Origin: an uncultured Prevotellaceae bacterium
GTDB lineage: Bacteria; Bacteroidota; Bacteroidia; Bacteroidales; Bacteroidaceae
Length of the DNA: 64,000 nucleotides
NCBI GenBank assembly: GCA_900316585.1
Contig: ONDM01000001.1
Coordinates: 186,001-250,000, forward strand
Direction: 5' to 3'
Of the stretch, positions 55,182-63,343 are shown piece after piece (within the stretch, counting starts at the first letter, position 1; each line of letters begins with the position of its first letter). The translations under genes and the position numbers were made by a program. The notes below the pieces were generated by a model, which saw nothing but the letters and a program-made list of their open reading frames with translations, made no database searches and was not told the origin of the DNA.

Positions 55182-56591
55182 TTAAAATGCCATGTCTGTA
55201 ATAAAATAGACCAACAGTCCACAAAGCCATCCGATTAGTACCATCCAACTGAATCGGTTTATATAGCTCAAAAATGGTATACGTTCCAAAGACGCTACTG
55301 AGAAACCTGCTACGGTACCTATTGTCAACAAGGTACCACCCATCGCAGTACAGAATGAAAGTAACTCCCAATATGAACCATTCTGTACGAAATCAAGCAA
55401 ATAGGCTGCATCAGCAGATGAAGCCACTGTAGCTGCATCAAGAACAGGATACATACTTGTACTGGCCACAACCAAAGGTATATTATCCAAAACACTAGAT
55501 ACCAAGCCGAAAAATGCAGTCAGAATATATGTATTGTGGATATTTGTATCACACCAATTTGCAAAGATATGCAATGCTCCCGTTTCTGTAACAACACCTA
55601 CTGCAAGATAAATTCCCATGAAAAAGAGAATCTGACTGGCGTCACTGGTTCTTACATCTGCAGAGAAACCGGAATGAGACAAGTTGTTGATAACATCCAT
55701 TCTCTTCCATGTAAATAGCTGAACCAGGACCCAAAGCAAAGACATGACACAAAGTGCTCCAACAAATGGAGGAAGCTTGGTAACATTATGCAAAGTAGGA
55801 ATTGCCCAAAGGCCACCAATTCCAACTACAAAAAGAATAAATCTCTGCCATGCAGGAAGAATGTAATCGTCACCCACATACTTTCCTAAAGATGAGCGAA
55901 CATCCAAGTGATCTGGAACTTTTAGAGAAGCCAAGAACGTTGTAACAACTACAGTAACTACAGCTGGCAAAGCCAAATCTAATGCAAACGTAGATGGAGT
56001 TATCGCATTTTTAGTCCAAAGGATTAGACTTGTCACATCACCAATGGCAGTGAAACATCCACCGGCATTTGCCGCAACCAGAATGACACAAGAGTAGTAA
56101 AATCTCTGCTTAGACTGAGGTACAAGTTTACGCAAAACCAGAACCATAATCACAGCGGTAGTCAAATTATCAATTTCTGCTGAAAGAAGGAAGGTTACAA
56201 GAGCAACGACCCAAAGCAGTTGTTTACTATGACGTGTCCTCATCCAAACTGCAAGAAATTCGAAAACTTCATTCGCTACCAACACTTCTATAATAGCAGA
56301 TGTCGCTATAATGAAGAGGATAACTTGACAGGCGCTCATCACATACTGCATGAAAACATGAGATGCAATGAAATTCTTAATCGTCTCCTGAGTGGAAACA
56401 GCACCATCCAAGAATGCTAAATATTCAGCACTGTGCATTGACTGCACATATTCAGGCCCATTGAATATATAAAGAATCCAACCCACTACACCCAAAAACA
56501 TGGCTACAGAAGATTTATTCAACTTATTCAAGTGCTCTGTGGCAATAAGAAAATAGCCAATTAAAAGAATACTAACGATTACTAATGTCAT
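55182..56591 (-). CDS. nhaD: NhaD-family Na+/H+ antiporter
   Basis: A 469-residue inner-membrane exchanger of the IT superfamily with about twelve to thirteen helices. AEIDNLTTAVIMVLVLRKLVP, VAANAGGCFTAIGDVTSLILW and SSVLDNIPLVVAST are the two NhaD-type ion-binding discontinuous helices with Asp residues. It should extrude Na+ in exchange for protons. Upstream of pfkA and the ATP synthase, which places ion-gradient genes together. Confidence 0.9.
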   Translation of the reverse strand: MTLVIVSILLIGYFLIATEHLNKLNKSSVAMFLGVVGWILYIFNGPEYVQSMHSAEYLAFLDGAVSTQETIKNFIASHVFMQYVMSACQVILFIIATSAIIEVLVANEVFEFLAVWMRTRHSKQLLWVVALVTFLLSAEIDNLTTAVIMVLVLRKLVPQSKQRFYYSCVILVAANAGGCFTAIGDVTSLILWTKNAITPSTFALDLALPAVVTVVVTTFLASLKVPDHLDVRSSLGKYVGDDYILPAWQRFILFVVGIGGLWAIPTLHNVTKLPPFVGALCVMSLLWVLVQLFTWKRMDVINNLSHSGFSADVRTSDASQILFFMGIYLAVGVVTETGALHIFANWCDTNIHNTYILTAFFGLVSSVLDNIPLVVASTSMYPVLDAATVASSADAAYLLDFVQNGSYWELLSFCTAMGGTLLTIGTVAGFSVASLERIPFLSYINRFSWMVLIGWLCGLLVYFITDMAF

Positions 56592-56620
56592 TCGAACGCC
56601 TTATTTATACAAATTCCGAG

Positions 56621-56628
56621 CAAATTTA
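56621..56628 (-). promoter_or_regulatory. -7 element (TAAATTTG) of nhaD
   Basis: Exact minus-strand -7 match, 29 bases before the nhaD ATG. It may drive nhaD, pfkA and the atp genes. Confidence 0.55.
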
Positions 56629-56674
56629 AGCAAAATTCGGAATGTATCCTAATAAATTGGAGTGAAATAAGGAG

Positions 56675-56701
56675 AAAAAAACAAGAAAATACGAATTTTC
56701 T
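56675..56701 (-). terminator. Terminator of tRNA-Gly
   Basis: On the minus strand, a 7-bp stem AGAAAAT / ATTTTCT with a 4-base loop is followed by TG and a run of seven T, 10 bases after the tRNA end. Confidence 0.7.
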
Positions 56702-56710
56702 AAAACAGAG

Positions 56711-56783
56711 AGCGGTAAGCGGGACTCGAACCCGTGACCCTCGGCTTGGGAAGCCGATGCTCTACCAACTGAGCTACTACCGC
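56711..56783 (-). tRNA. tRNA-Gly (anticodon CCC)
   Basis: 73-nt cloverleaf on the minus strand: acceptor GCGGTAG / TTACCGC with one G-U, anticodon loop TTCCCAA (anticodon CCC, reads GGG), T-loop TTCGAGT. One T-stem pair is A-C. Discriminator T, as usual for Gly. CCA is not encoded. Confidence 0.94.
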
Positions 56784-56794
56784 GAAAACCTTTG

Positions 56795-56802
56795 CAAATA
56801 TA
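56795..56802 (-). promoter_or_regulatory. -7 element (TATATTTG) of tRNA-Gly
   Basis: Exact minus-strand -7 match, 11 bases upstream of the tRNA 5' end. Confidence 0.6.
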
Positions 56803-56879
56803 GTACATATTCATTCCACTCCAACATTCCATTAACAAAAATTAATTTATCAGCCTCTCGGTTAAATATCATTTCTTTC

Positions 56880-56887
56880 TACCTTTG
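56880..56887 (+). promoter_or_regulatory. -7 element (TACCTTTG) of the DUF4286-ruvC operon
   Basis: Exact -7 match, 19 bases before ATG 56907. It also shows that the longer open frame to 56757 is not the gene. Confidence 0.65.
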
Positions 56888-56906
56888 CAGTCAAATAAAA
56901 CAATTT

Positions 56907-57212
56907 ATGCTGGTTTACAATACAACATATCAAGTAGATGTCAATGAAGCACGAAACTTCGTTATCTACATCAATGAGCAGTTTATTCCTAAGACTAAAG
57001 AACAAGGCGACCTTAAAAATCCTAGGTTGTCCCGGATTCTGTCACATAAAGACCCGGAAACAGAATGTTTTTCCCTCCAATTCGAAGTTGAGAGTAGCGC
57101 ACGCCTTCATCACTGGTTGTTACATCAAGGAAATAAGCTGAATGCAGATTTGGAAAATCTTTTCCAGAAGCGTATACATAGCTTTTCTACTCTCATGGAG
57201 ATAATTCTATAA
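56907..57212 (+). CDS. DUF4286 protein
   Basis: A 101-residue cytoplasmic protein (MLVYNTTYQVDVNEARNFVIYINEQFIP, then ETECFSLQFEV, LHHWL) matching the DUF4286 family, of unknown function. It fits a ferredoxin-like small fold but has no catalytic motif. The frame is open to 56757, overlapping tRNA-Gly; the -7 box at 56880 and the family start support ATG 56907. It is 3 bases before ruvC, an association suggesting, but not proving, a DNA-related role. Confidence 0.78.
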   Translation: MLVYNTTYQVDVNEARNFVIYINEQFIPKTKEQGDLKNPRLSRILSHKDPETECFSLQFEVESSARLHHWLLHQGNKLNADLENLFQKRIHSFSTLMEIIL

Positions 57213-57215
57213 TTC

Positions 57216-57797
57216 ATGCTCAAATCTGTCAAGGAAAAAATAATTTTAGGGATTGACCCTGGAACAAACTATATGGGATATGGTGTCTTAAAGGTTGAAG
57301 GCACCAAAGCCTCGATTGTATGCATGGGTGTCATTGATCTTCATAAAGAGAAAGATACTTATAAGAAATTAGGTTACATTTTTGAACGGGTTTGGAGTAT
57401 CATAGAAACCTATTTACCTGATGAAATGGCTATAGAAGCTCCTTTTTTCGGTAAGAATGTGCAAAGTATGCTGAAACTGGGGCGAGCACAAGGTGTAGCT
57501 ATTGCAGCTGCCGTCCACCACAGTGTACCCATCACAGAATATGCCCCTACAAAAATCAAAATGGCTTTGACGGGAAATGGATCTGCAGCTAAAGAGCAAG
57601 TTTCAGGCATGTTGCAACGCATTTTGCAAATATCAGAACAAGATATGCAGACACATCTGGACGCAACGGATGCTTTAGCAGCAGCATATTGTCACTACCT
57701 GCAAATGGGAAGACCCACTTCTGATTCTACTGCCAAGTCTTGGGCTGATTATGTAAAGAAGAATCCGTCTAAAATAACGAAAAGAAAGACTGAATAG
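57216..57797 (+). CDS. ruvC: Holliday junction resolvase RuvC
   Basis: Resolves Holliday junctions in recombination together with RuvAB. All four catalytic acids are visible: Asp14 in GIDPGT, Glu74 in AIEAPFF, and Asp149 and Asp152 in HLDATDALAAAYCH. 193 residues, with a slightly longer basic tail (KKNPSKITKRK) than E. coli. Second gene of the operon. Confidence 0.95.
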   Translation: MLKSVKEKIILGIDPGTNYMGYGVLKVEGTKASIVCMGVIDLHKEKDTYKKLGYIFERVWSIIETYLPDEMAIEAPFFGKNVQSMLKLGRAQGVAIAAAVHHSVPITEYAPTKIKMALTGNGSAAKEQVSGMLQRILQISEQDMQTHLDATDALAAAYCHYLQMGRPTSDSTAKSWADYVKKNPSKITKRKTE

Positions 57798-57809
57798 TAA
57801 CACTATAGC

Positions 57810-59315
57810 ATGCAAAGAATAATTTCCATCAAAGATGGTAAAGTCCGTCACCCAGATTACCGATTCGATGAACCTATCAATCTGGAATTCAATGATGGTG
57901 AGCACATTGCCATTGTCGGGCCTAATGGTGGAGGAAAATCAATGTTGGTAGATGTATTGACCGGAAAACATGCCATCCTATTGACAGAGCCCGAATATGA
58001 CTTTACACCATCCAAGAAAAAGCATGTATATGAAAATATTAAATATATTACTTTCAGGGATTCTTATGGAGAGGCTGATGGAACTTATTACTACCAGCAA
58101 CGATGGAATCAGCATGACATTGACGAAAGTCCATTAGTTGGAGATTTGTTAGAAGAAGCACGAATAAAGGCCGACAATAAGAATTTAGCTCCATCGGAAG
58201 ATATCCTTCAAAAAATCTATGAAATATTCAATCTGAAACCATTGATGGATAAAAGACTGGTGACTTTATCTAGTGGGGAACTTAGAAAATTTCAATTAAC
58301 TAAAACGCTACTTACCGGTCCTAGAGTCCTCATTATGGATAATCCATTCATTGGTTTGGATGCTTCTACCCGTGACCAACTGAGAGACTTATTAAAGGAG
58401 CTGACAGAGTTGACAGGCCTATCCATTATTCTCATAATTTCGAAAAGTGATGACCTTCCTAATTTCATCACTCATGTTATAGAAGTTGAGGGGCGACATA
58501 TCCATCCAAAAGAAACTTTAACCGACTACAAAAATCGTTCTCTCCTTAAGGAGAAATATTTTTTCCCAGTTAGGAAAAAAAATCTCATCCTAGAATACCC
58601 CTACTCCGATTCAGATTCAGAATCTGCAATAGATGAGAATGGGAATAATCTTCCTATTCTAGATTTTAGGAACGTAACAATCCGTTACGGAGAACGAACT
58701 ATTCTCAAAGATTTAAACTGGGTAGTCTATCCTGGCGAACGTTGGTCACTTTCAGGAGACAATGGGTCTGGAAAAAGTGCGTTATTAAGTTTGGTTTGTG
58801 CAGACAATCCACAAAGTTATGCCTGTGACATTCGATTGTTTGGAAGGAAACGTGGTACCGGAGAAAGTATTTGGGACATAAAAAAACACATAGGCTATGT
58901 TTCTCCTGAAATGCATCGTGCTTATCTGAAAGATCTACCTGCCATAGATATAGTAGCCAGTGGTCTACATGATTCTGTAGGGCTTTACGTCAAGCCCAAA
59001 CCGAGTCAATTTGCAGCATGTGAATTTTGGATGGATATTTTCGGAATTAAAGAACTGAGAAACAGAACTTTTTTAAAATTATCCAGTGGTGAACAGCGTC
59101 TGGTCCTGCTGGCTAGAGCATTTGTCAAGGACCCTAAACTTCTCATATTGGATGAACCACTCCACGGGTTAGACTTGAACAATCGTGCTATGGTGAAAGA
59201 AATCATCAATACTTATGCAGAACGTAAAGGCAAAACTCTTATCATGGTAACGCACTATAAAGAAGAATTACCAAGTTGTTTTACAAAGCACATGTTTCTT
59301 AAAAGAAACAAATAG
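57810..59315 (+). CDS. Tandem ABC ATPase, ModF-like
   Basis: A 501-residue cytoplasmic protein with two ATPase domains in one chain, as in ModF. NBD1 has Walker A GPNGGGKS (residues 37-44), signature LSSGELRKFQLTKTLL and Walker B VLIMDNPFIGLD, where the usual catalytic Glu is Asn178. NBD2 has GDNGSGKS (316-323), LSSGEQRLVLLARAF and an intact LILDEPLHGLD. Its function is not known; ModF-type proteins are poorly characterised. It has no linked membrane permease. Third gene of the operon, 12 bases after ruvC. Confidence 0.82.
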   Translation: MQRIISIKDGKVRHPDYRFDEPINLEFNDGEHIAIVGPNGGGKSMLVDVLTGKHAILLTEPEYDFTPSKKKHVYENIKYITFRDSYGEADGTYYYQQRWNQHDIDESPLVGDLLEEARIKADNKNLAPSEDILQKIYEIFNLKPLMDKRLVTLSSGELRKFQLTKTLLTGPRVLIMDNPFIGLDASTRDQLRDLLKELTELTGLSIILIISKSDDLPNFITHVIEVEGRHIHPKETLTDYKNRSLLKEKYFFPVRKKNLILEYPYSDSDSESAIDENGNNLPILDFRNVTIRYGERTILKDLNWVVYPGERWSLSGDNGSGKSALLSLVCADNPQSYACDIRLFGRKRGTGESIWDIKKHIGYVSPEMHRAYLKDLPAIDIVASGLHDSVGLYVKPKPSQFAACEFWMDIFGIKELRNRTFLKLSSGEQRLVLLARAFVKDPKLLILDEPLHGLDLNNRAMVKEIINTYAERKGKTLIMVTHYKEELPSCFTKHMFLKRNK

Positions 59316-59326
59316 ACGTGGTTTTC

Positions 59327-59358
59327 TTTGCAAGGTTTAGCAAAATGTCTTAAATTTG
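59327..59358 (+). promoter_or_regulatory. Promoter of the his-ftsE-aspartokinase operon
   Basis: TTTG at 59327-59330, exactly 20 bases, then TAAATTTG at 59351-59358; both elements match the consensus. It is 30 bases before ATG 59389. Confidence 0.75.
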
Positions 59359-59388
59359 CATCATATTATATAACAAAAGGAAAACGAA

Positions 59389-59853
59389 ATGAAAAAATTA
59401 TTACTCTTGATGGCTTTTTTTGCAATTAGTATTGGTCAAATACAAGCCCAGGAAGTTTATAACTATCTGGTTAAGAAAGCTACAGAAAAAGTAAACAGTC
59501 CATATACCAATGAATATGAGCTGAAGAAATATGAATTCGAACTTACCGCTTTGAATTATATAAAAAACTATGCATTCAAGACCAACCGGTCTATAACAAC
59601 AACCTTTCTGGATGAACAAGCTTATAACCTGGACTGCTTTGTTCTTGCATACATGATGCAGATGCAGAAGACAGCAAGTCAGGATAAGTTAAAAGTAGCA
59701 CGTTCGTACATAGATGCTTCTTTAAACAACCCTCTTTACAATGACCCTGACACTGCCACCACACAAGCATATATTGAAGAAAAAGGCAGCGTGGCTCCAT
59801 TCTCTTTGGACACGGACTGGGTTAAAGCTTATCAACAAATCCAAGGCAATTAA
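59389..59853 (+). CDS. Conserved secreted protein of unknown function
   Basis: A 154-residue protein with a signal peptide (MKKLLLLMAFFAISIGQIQA). The mature part is helical (EYELKKYEFELTALNYIKNYAFKTN, LDEQAYNLDCFVLAYMMQMQK) without a motif that I recognise. It is the first gene after a full promoter and 5 bases before hisH, so it is co-transcribed with histidine biosynthesis genes. Confidence 0.75.
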   Translation: MKKLLLLMAFFAISIGQIQAQEVYNYLVKKATEKVNSPYTNEYELKKYEFELTALNYIKNYAFKTNRSITTTFLDEQAYNLDCFVLAYMMQMQKTASQDKLKVARSYIDASLNNPLYNDPDTATTQAYIEEKGSVAPFSLDTDWVKAYQQIQGN

Positions 59854-59858
59854 ACTGA

Positions 59859-60449
59859 ATGGAGGTAGCAATTGTAAAGTATAATGCTGGAAACATTTTT
59901 TCCGTAGTCCATGCACTGAATCGTTTGGGGATAAACCCTATTATCACCGATGATGCAGAAAAGCTTTCCAAAGCTGACAAAATACTTTTTCCAGGTCAAG
60001 GTCATGCTTTAACAACCATGACTTATATACGTGAGCATCAGCTAGATAAAATCATCTGTGATTTGAAGCAACCGGTTCTTGGAATCTGCGTAGGACAGCA
60101 ACTCATGTGTCGCCATTCAGAAGAAGGCGATGTAGATTGTCTGGGCATTTTCGATGTGGATGTGAAAAAGTTTGACCCTACCAGACATACAGACAAAGTT
60201 CCTCACATGGGATGGAATTCTCTGACCCACATGAAAGGAGATTTGTATAAAGGAATGCACGATGATTCTTTCGTGTATTTTGTTCATAGCTATTATGTGC
60301 CAGTTTGCAATTGGACTGTGGCTGAATCTGAATATATCCAACCATTCAGTGCCTCTTTGCAAAAGGATAATTTCTATGCCACACAGTTCCATCCTGAAAA
60401 GAGTGGTTTTGTGGGAGAACAGATATTAAAAAACTTCCTTGACTTGTAA
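59859..60449 (+). CDS. hisH: Imidazole glycerol phosphate synthase, glutaminase subunit
   Basis: Class I glutamine amidotransferase that supplies ammonia to HisF. The triad is Cys77 in GICVGQQLM, His178 and Glu180 in QFHPEKSG. 196 residues, normal. The operon continues directly into hisA. Confidence 0.96.
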   Translation: MEVAIVKYNAGNIFSVVHALNRLGINPIITDDAEKLSKADKILFPGQGHALTTMTYIREHQLDKIICDLKQPVLGICVGQQLMCRHSEEGDVDCLGIFDVDVKKFDPTRHTDKVPHMGWNSLTHMKGDLYKGMHDDSFVYFVHSYYVPVCNWTVAESEYIQPFSASLQKDNFYATQFHPEKSGFVGEQILKNFLDL

Positions 60450-60452
60450 ACT

Positions 60453-61187
60453 ATGATAAGAATTATTCCAGCCATAGATATCATTGATGGGAAATGTGTA
60501 AGACTTTCTCAGGGGGATTACGACCGGAAGAAAGTCTACAGTGAAAGTGTCGTAGAAATTGCCAAGCAATTTGAGAAGGCTGGAATAGAACACATCCATG
60601 TAGTAGATTTGGATGGTGCAAAATCAAAGCACATCGTCAATGCCAAGGCTTTAAAAGATATAGCATCTGAAACAGGCCTGGAAATTGACTTTGGAGGTGG
60701 CATTAAAACTGATGAGGATATCAATATAGCCTTTCAAAATGGTGCAAAACAAGTTACCATCGGAAGTATTGCAGTTCAAAGACGAGATCTGTTCTTAAGT
60801 TGGCTAAAGAAATATGGAGCAGATCGAATCATCCTAGGCGCTGACATGAAAGATGGTTTCATATCTGTAAATGGTTGGAAAAAAGGGAGTTCAGAAGCTC
60901 TGATTCCATTTCTTGAGAGTTACGTGAAAGAAGGTGTTAAACTTGTTCTTTGTACAGATATCTCCAAGGATGGCATGTTGCAAGGACCTACAGTTCAACT
61001 ATATAAAGACATTATGACTCAGTTCCCGACTCTTAAATTAATTGCAAGTGGTGGGGTGAGTTCCATGAAAGATATAGAAGAGCTGGATAAGGCAGGAATA
61101 TACGCAGTGGTGACTGGTAAAGCAATTTACGAGAATAAAATCACACTGGAAGAAATAACACATTACATTAAGACCCATAAGAACTGA
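60453..61187 (+). CDS. hisA: ProFAR isomerase
   Basis: Isomerises ProFAR to PRFAR, the fourth step of histidine biosynthesis. (Beta/alpha)8 barrel of 244 residues with [17 protein letters not shown] (catalytic Asp9), [12 protein letters not shown] and [11 protein letters not shown]. Its TGA overlaps the ATG of hisF by one base. Confidence 0.97.
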   Translation: MIRIIPAIDIIDGKCVRLSQGDYDRKKVYSESVVEIAKQFEKAGIEHIHVVDLDGAKSKHIVNAKALKDIASETGLEIDFGGGIKTDEDINIAFQNGAKQVTIGSIAVQRRDLFLSWLKKYGADRIILGADMKDGFISVNGWKKGSSEALIPFLESYVKEGVKLVLCTDISKDGMLQGPTVQLYKDIMTQFPTLKLIASGGVSSMKDIEELDKAGIYAVVTGKAIYENKITLEEITHYIKTHKN

Positions 61188-61942
61188 TGTTGGCAAAGCG
61201 TATCATACCATGTCTGGATGTGAAAGATGGGCAGACTGTAAAAGGCACAAATTTCGTTGACCTCCGACAAGCCGGTGACCCGGTTGAATTAGGAAAGGCA
61301 TACAGTGAAATGGGTGCCGACGAGTTGGTTTACCTTGATATCACGGCAAGCCATGAAGGAAGAAAAACCTTCACGGAACTTGTGGGAAGAGTCGCAGCCA
61401 ATATCAACATCCCATTCACTGTTGGTGGTGGAATTAATGAACTTAAAGATGTGGAACGCATGTTATCAGCCGGTGCCGATAAAGTCAGCATTAATTCAGC
61501 AGCACTCCGTAGACCAGAGCTGGTGGATGAGATTGCATCTCGTTTCGGTTCTCAAGTTTGTGTGGTAGCCATCGATGCCAAATTCATGGAAGGGACATGG
61601 AAGTGTTATGTGAATGGAGGAAGAATTGAAACGGAGAGAAAACTCTTTGAATGGGCCAAAGAGGTGAATGACCGAGGAGCAGGAGAAATCCTTTTCACGT
61701 CCATGAATCACGACGGAGTGAAAACCGGATATGCTAACGATGCCTTAGCAGAACTTGCAGACATATTGTCGATTCCAGTCATAGCATCTGGAGGTGCAGG
61801 AACAAAAGAGCATTTCCGTGATGCTTTCATAGAAGGCAAAGCTGATGCTGCTTTAGCAGCTAGTGTCTTTCACTTCGGAGAAATTCAGATTCCGGAGTTG
61901 AAACTCTACTTGAAAAATGAAGGAATAAATATCAGAATATAG
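61187..61942 (+). CDS. hisF: Imidazole glycerol phosphate synthase, cyclase subunit
   Basis: Forms IGP and AICAR from PRFAR with ammonia from HisH. 251-residue barrel with the catalytic Asp11 ([14 protein letters not shown]) and Asp130 (VAIDAK), plus [12 protein letters not shown] and [10 protein letters not shown]. Translation is coupled to hisA by a one-base overlap. Confidence 0.98.
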   Translation: MLAKRIIPCLDVKDGQTVKGTNFVDLRQAGDPVELGKAYSEMGADELVYLDITASHEGRKTFTELVGRVAANINIPFTVGGGINELKDVERMLSAGADKVSINSAALRRPELVDEIASRFGSQVCVVAIDAKFMEGTWKCYVNGGRIETERKLFEWAKEVNDRGAGEILFTSMNHDGVKTGYANDALAELADILSIPVIASGGAGTKEHFRDAFIEGKADAALAASVFHFGEIQIPELKLYLKNEGINIRI

Positions 61943-61951
61943 TTTAAGTTT

Positions 61952-62584
61952 ATGATTAATATACCGGTAGAAAGTATTGATTTCGAAAAGATGAACGGCT
62001 TAGTGCCTGCCATCATTCAAGATTCAAAAAGCTTAAAGGTTCTCATGTTAGGCTTTATGAATGAAGAGGCATATAAAAAGACTGTGGGAACAGGCAAGGT
62101 CACATTCTTCAGCCGGACAAGAAATACCCTTTGGACTAAAGGAGAGACAAGTGGAAATTTCTTGAATCTTGTAGATATAAAACTTGATTGTGACAATGAC
62201 ACCTTACTAATCCAAGTTAATCCTGTAGGCCCTGTTTGTCATACGGGTGCTGACACTTGTTGGAATGAAAAGAATGAGGTTAACCCTCTCCTCTTCCTCA
62301 CCTATTTGCAAGATTTCATTGAAAAAAGGCATGAAGAAATGCCAGAGGGATCATATACCACCAGCCTATTCAAGGACGGAATAAACCGTATGGCTCAGAA
62401 AGTTGGTGAAGAGGCTCTTGAAGCTGTCATAGAAGCAACCAACGGAACCAATGAAAGATTAGTCTACGAAGGTAGTGATTTCCTCTACCACCTCATCGTT
62501 CTGCTCACTGCCAAAGGTCTACGTATTGAAGATTTGGCAAAAGAGCTACAAGTTAGACATGACCCAAAATGGCATAAACATTAA
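61952..62584 (+). CDS. hisIE: Bifunctional phosphoribosyl-AMP cyclohydrolase / phosphoribosyl-ATP pyrophosphatase
   Basis: A 210-residue fusion of HisI and HisE. The N-terminal cyclohydrolase has MLGFMNEEAYKKT, FFSRTRNTLWTKGETSGNFL, and the metal site DCDND with CHTGADTCW. The C-terminal HisE domain (about 115-210) has PEGSYTTSLFKDGINRMAQKVGEEALEAVIEA. Performs steps two and three of histidine biosynthesis. Confidence 0.97.
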   Translation: MINIPVESIDFEKMNGLVPAIIQDSKSLKVLMLGFMNEEAYKKTVGTGKVTFFSRTRNTLWTKGETSGNFLNLVDIKLDCDNDTLLIQVNPVGPVCHTGADTCWNEKNEVNPLLFLTYLQDFIEKRHEEMPEGSYTTSLFKDGINRMAQKVGEEALEAVIEATNGTNERLVYEGSDFLYHLIVLLTAKGLRIEDLAKELQVRHDPKWHKH

Positions 62585-62591
62585 TAGAAAT

Positions 62592-63323
62592 ATGGCACTG
62601 GTAGTTGACTACAAGAACGTAAAGATAAACCAAGCAGACAAAACTATTCTGAAAGAAGTAAATCTTCAGATAGAAGAAGGTAGTCTGATTTATCTTACAG
62701 GCAGGGTTGGAACAGGTAAATCTACCCTACTAAAGACTATGTATGGTGAACTTCCTATTGTAGAAGGCGAAGCTGTTATGCTAGGTTCCTACAAAATGGA
62801 TAAAAAACTGAAAGACAACAGGCTTCAGGAACTTCGTAGACAAATAGGAATAGTTTTCCAGGATTTCCAATTGTTAGGAGACAGAACAGTGGAACGAAAC
62901 CTGGATTTTGTATTGAGAGCTACAGATTGGAAAAACAAACAGGATATATCAAATCGGATTACAGAAGTTCTTAAACTGGTAGGTTTGGAAGACAAACGAG
63001 AAAAATACCCTAACCAGCTCAGTGGTGGTGAGCAACAACGTATCTGCATTGCCAGAGCCATTCTGAACAACCCTAAACTGGTGCTTGCAGATGAACCTAC
63101 AGGAAATCTAGATATTGTAACCAGTAAGAACATACTAGAACTACTTCATAAAATCAGTGAAAACGGGTCAACAGTCATCATTTCTACCCATAACCTTAGA
63201 CTGATATCATCATTCCCTGGTAGAGTATTTGAAATTAAGGATAGTCAAATAACAGATATAACAGAAGAATTCAACAAGCCAATAGACATGGTAGAATTCA
63301 GTGAGATGGAAACAAAAAAATAA
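62592..63323 (+). CDS. ftsE: Cell division ATP-binding protein FtsE
   Basis: A 243-residue ABC ATPase that with FtsX controls septal peptidoglycan hydrolysis. Walker A GRVGTGKST, IGIVFQDFQLL Q-loop, signature LSGGEQQRICIARAIL and Walker B LVLADEPTGNLD are intact. The frame opens at 62475 within hisIE; ATG 62592 is the natural start, 7 bases after hisIE. No ftsX is next to it, so the permease must lie elsewhere. A different two-component ABC exporter ATPase is possible but less likely. Confidence 0.85.
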   Translation: MALVVDYKNVKINQADKTILKEVNLQIEEGSLIYLTGRVGTGKSTLLKTMYGELPIVEGEAVMLGSYKMDKKLKDNRLQELRRQIGIVFQDFQLLGDRTVERNLDFVLRATDWKNKQDISNRITEVLKLVGLEDKREKYPNQLSGGEQQRICIARAILNNPKLVLADEPTGNLDIVTSKNILELLHKISENGSTVIISTHNLRLISSFPGRVFEIKDSQITDITEEFNKPIDMVEFSEMETKK

Positions 63324-63343
63324 ACATTAATATAAATATAACG

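Noticed and set aside
56757-56906. Longer N-terminus for the DUF4286 protein
   Set aside because: It would overlap tRNA-Gly and lie upstream of the -7 box at 56880.
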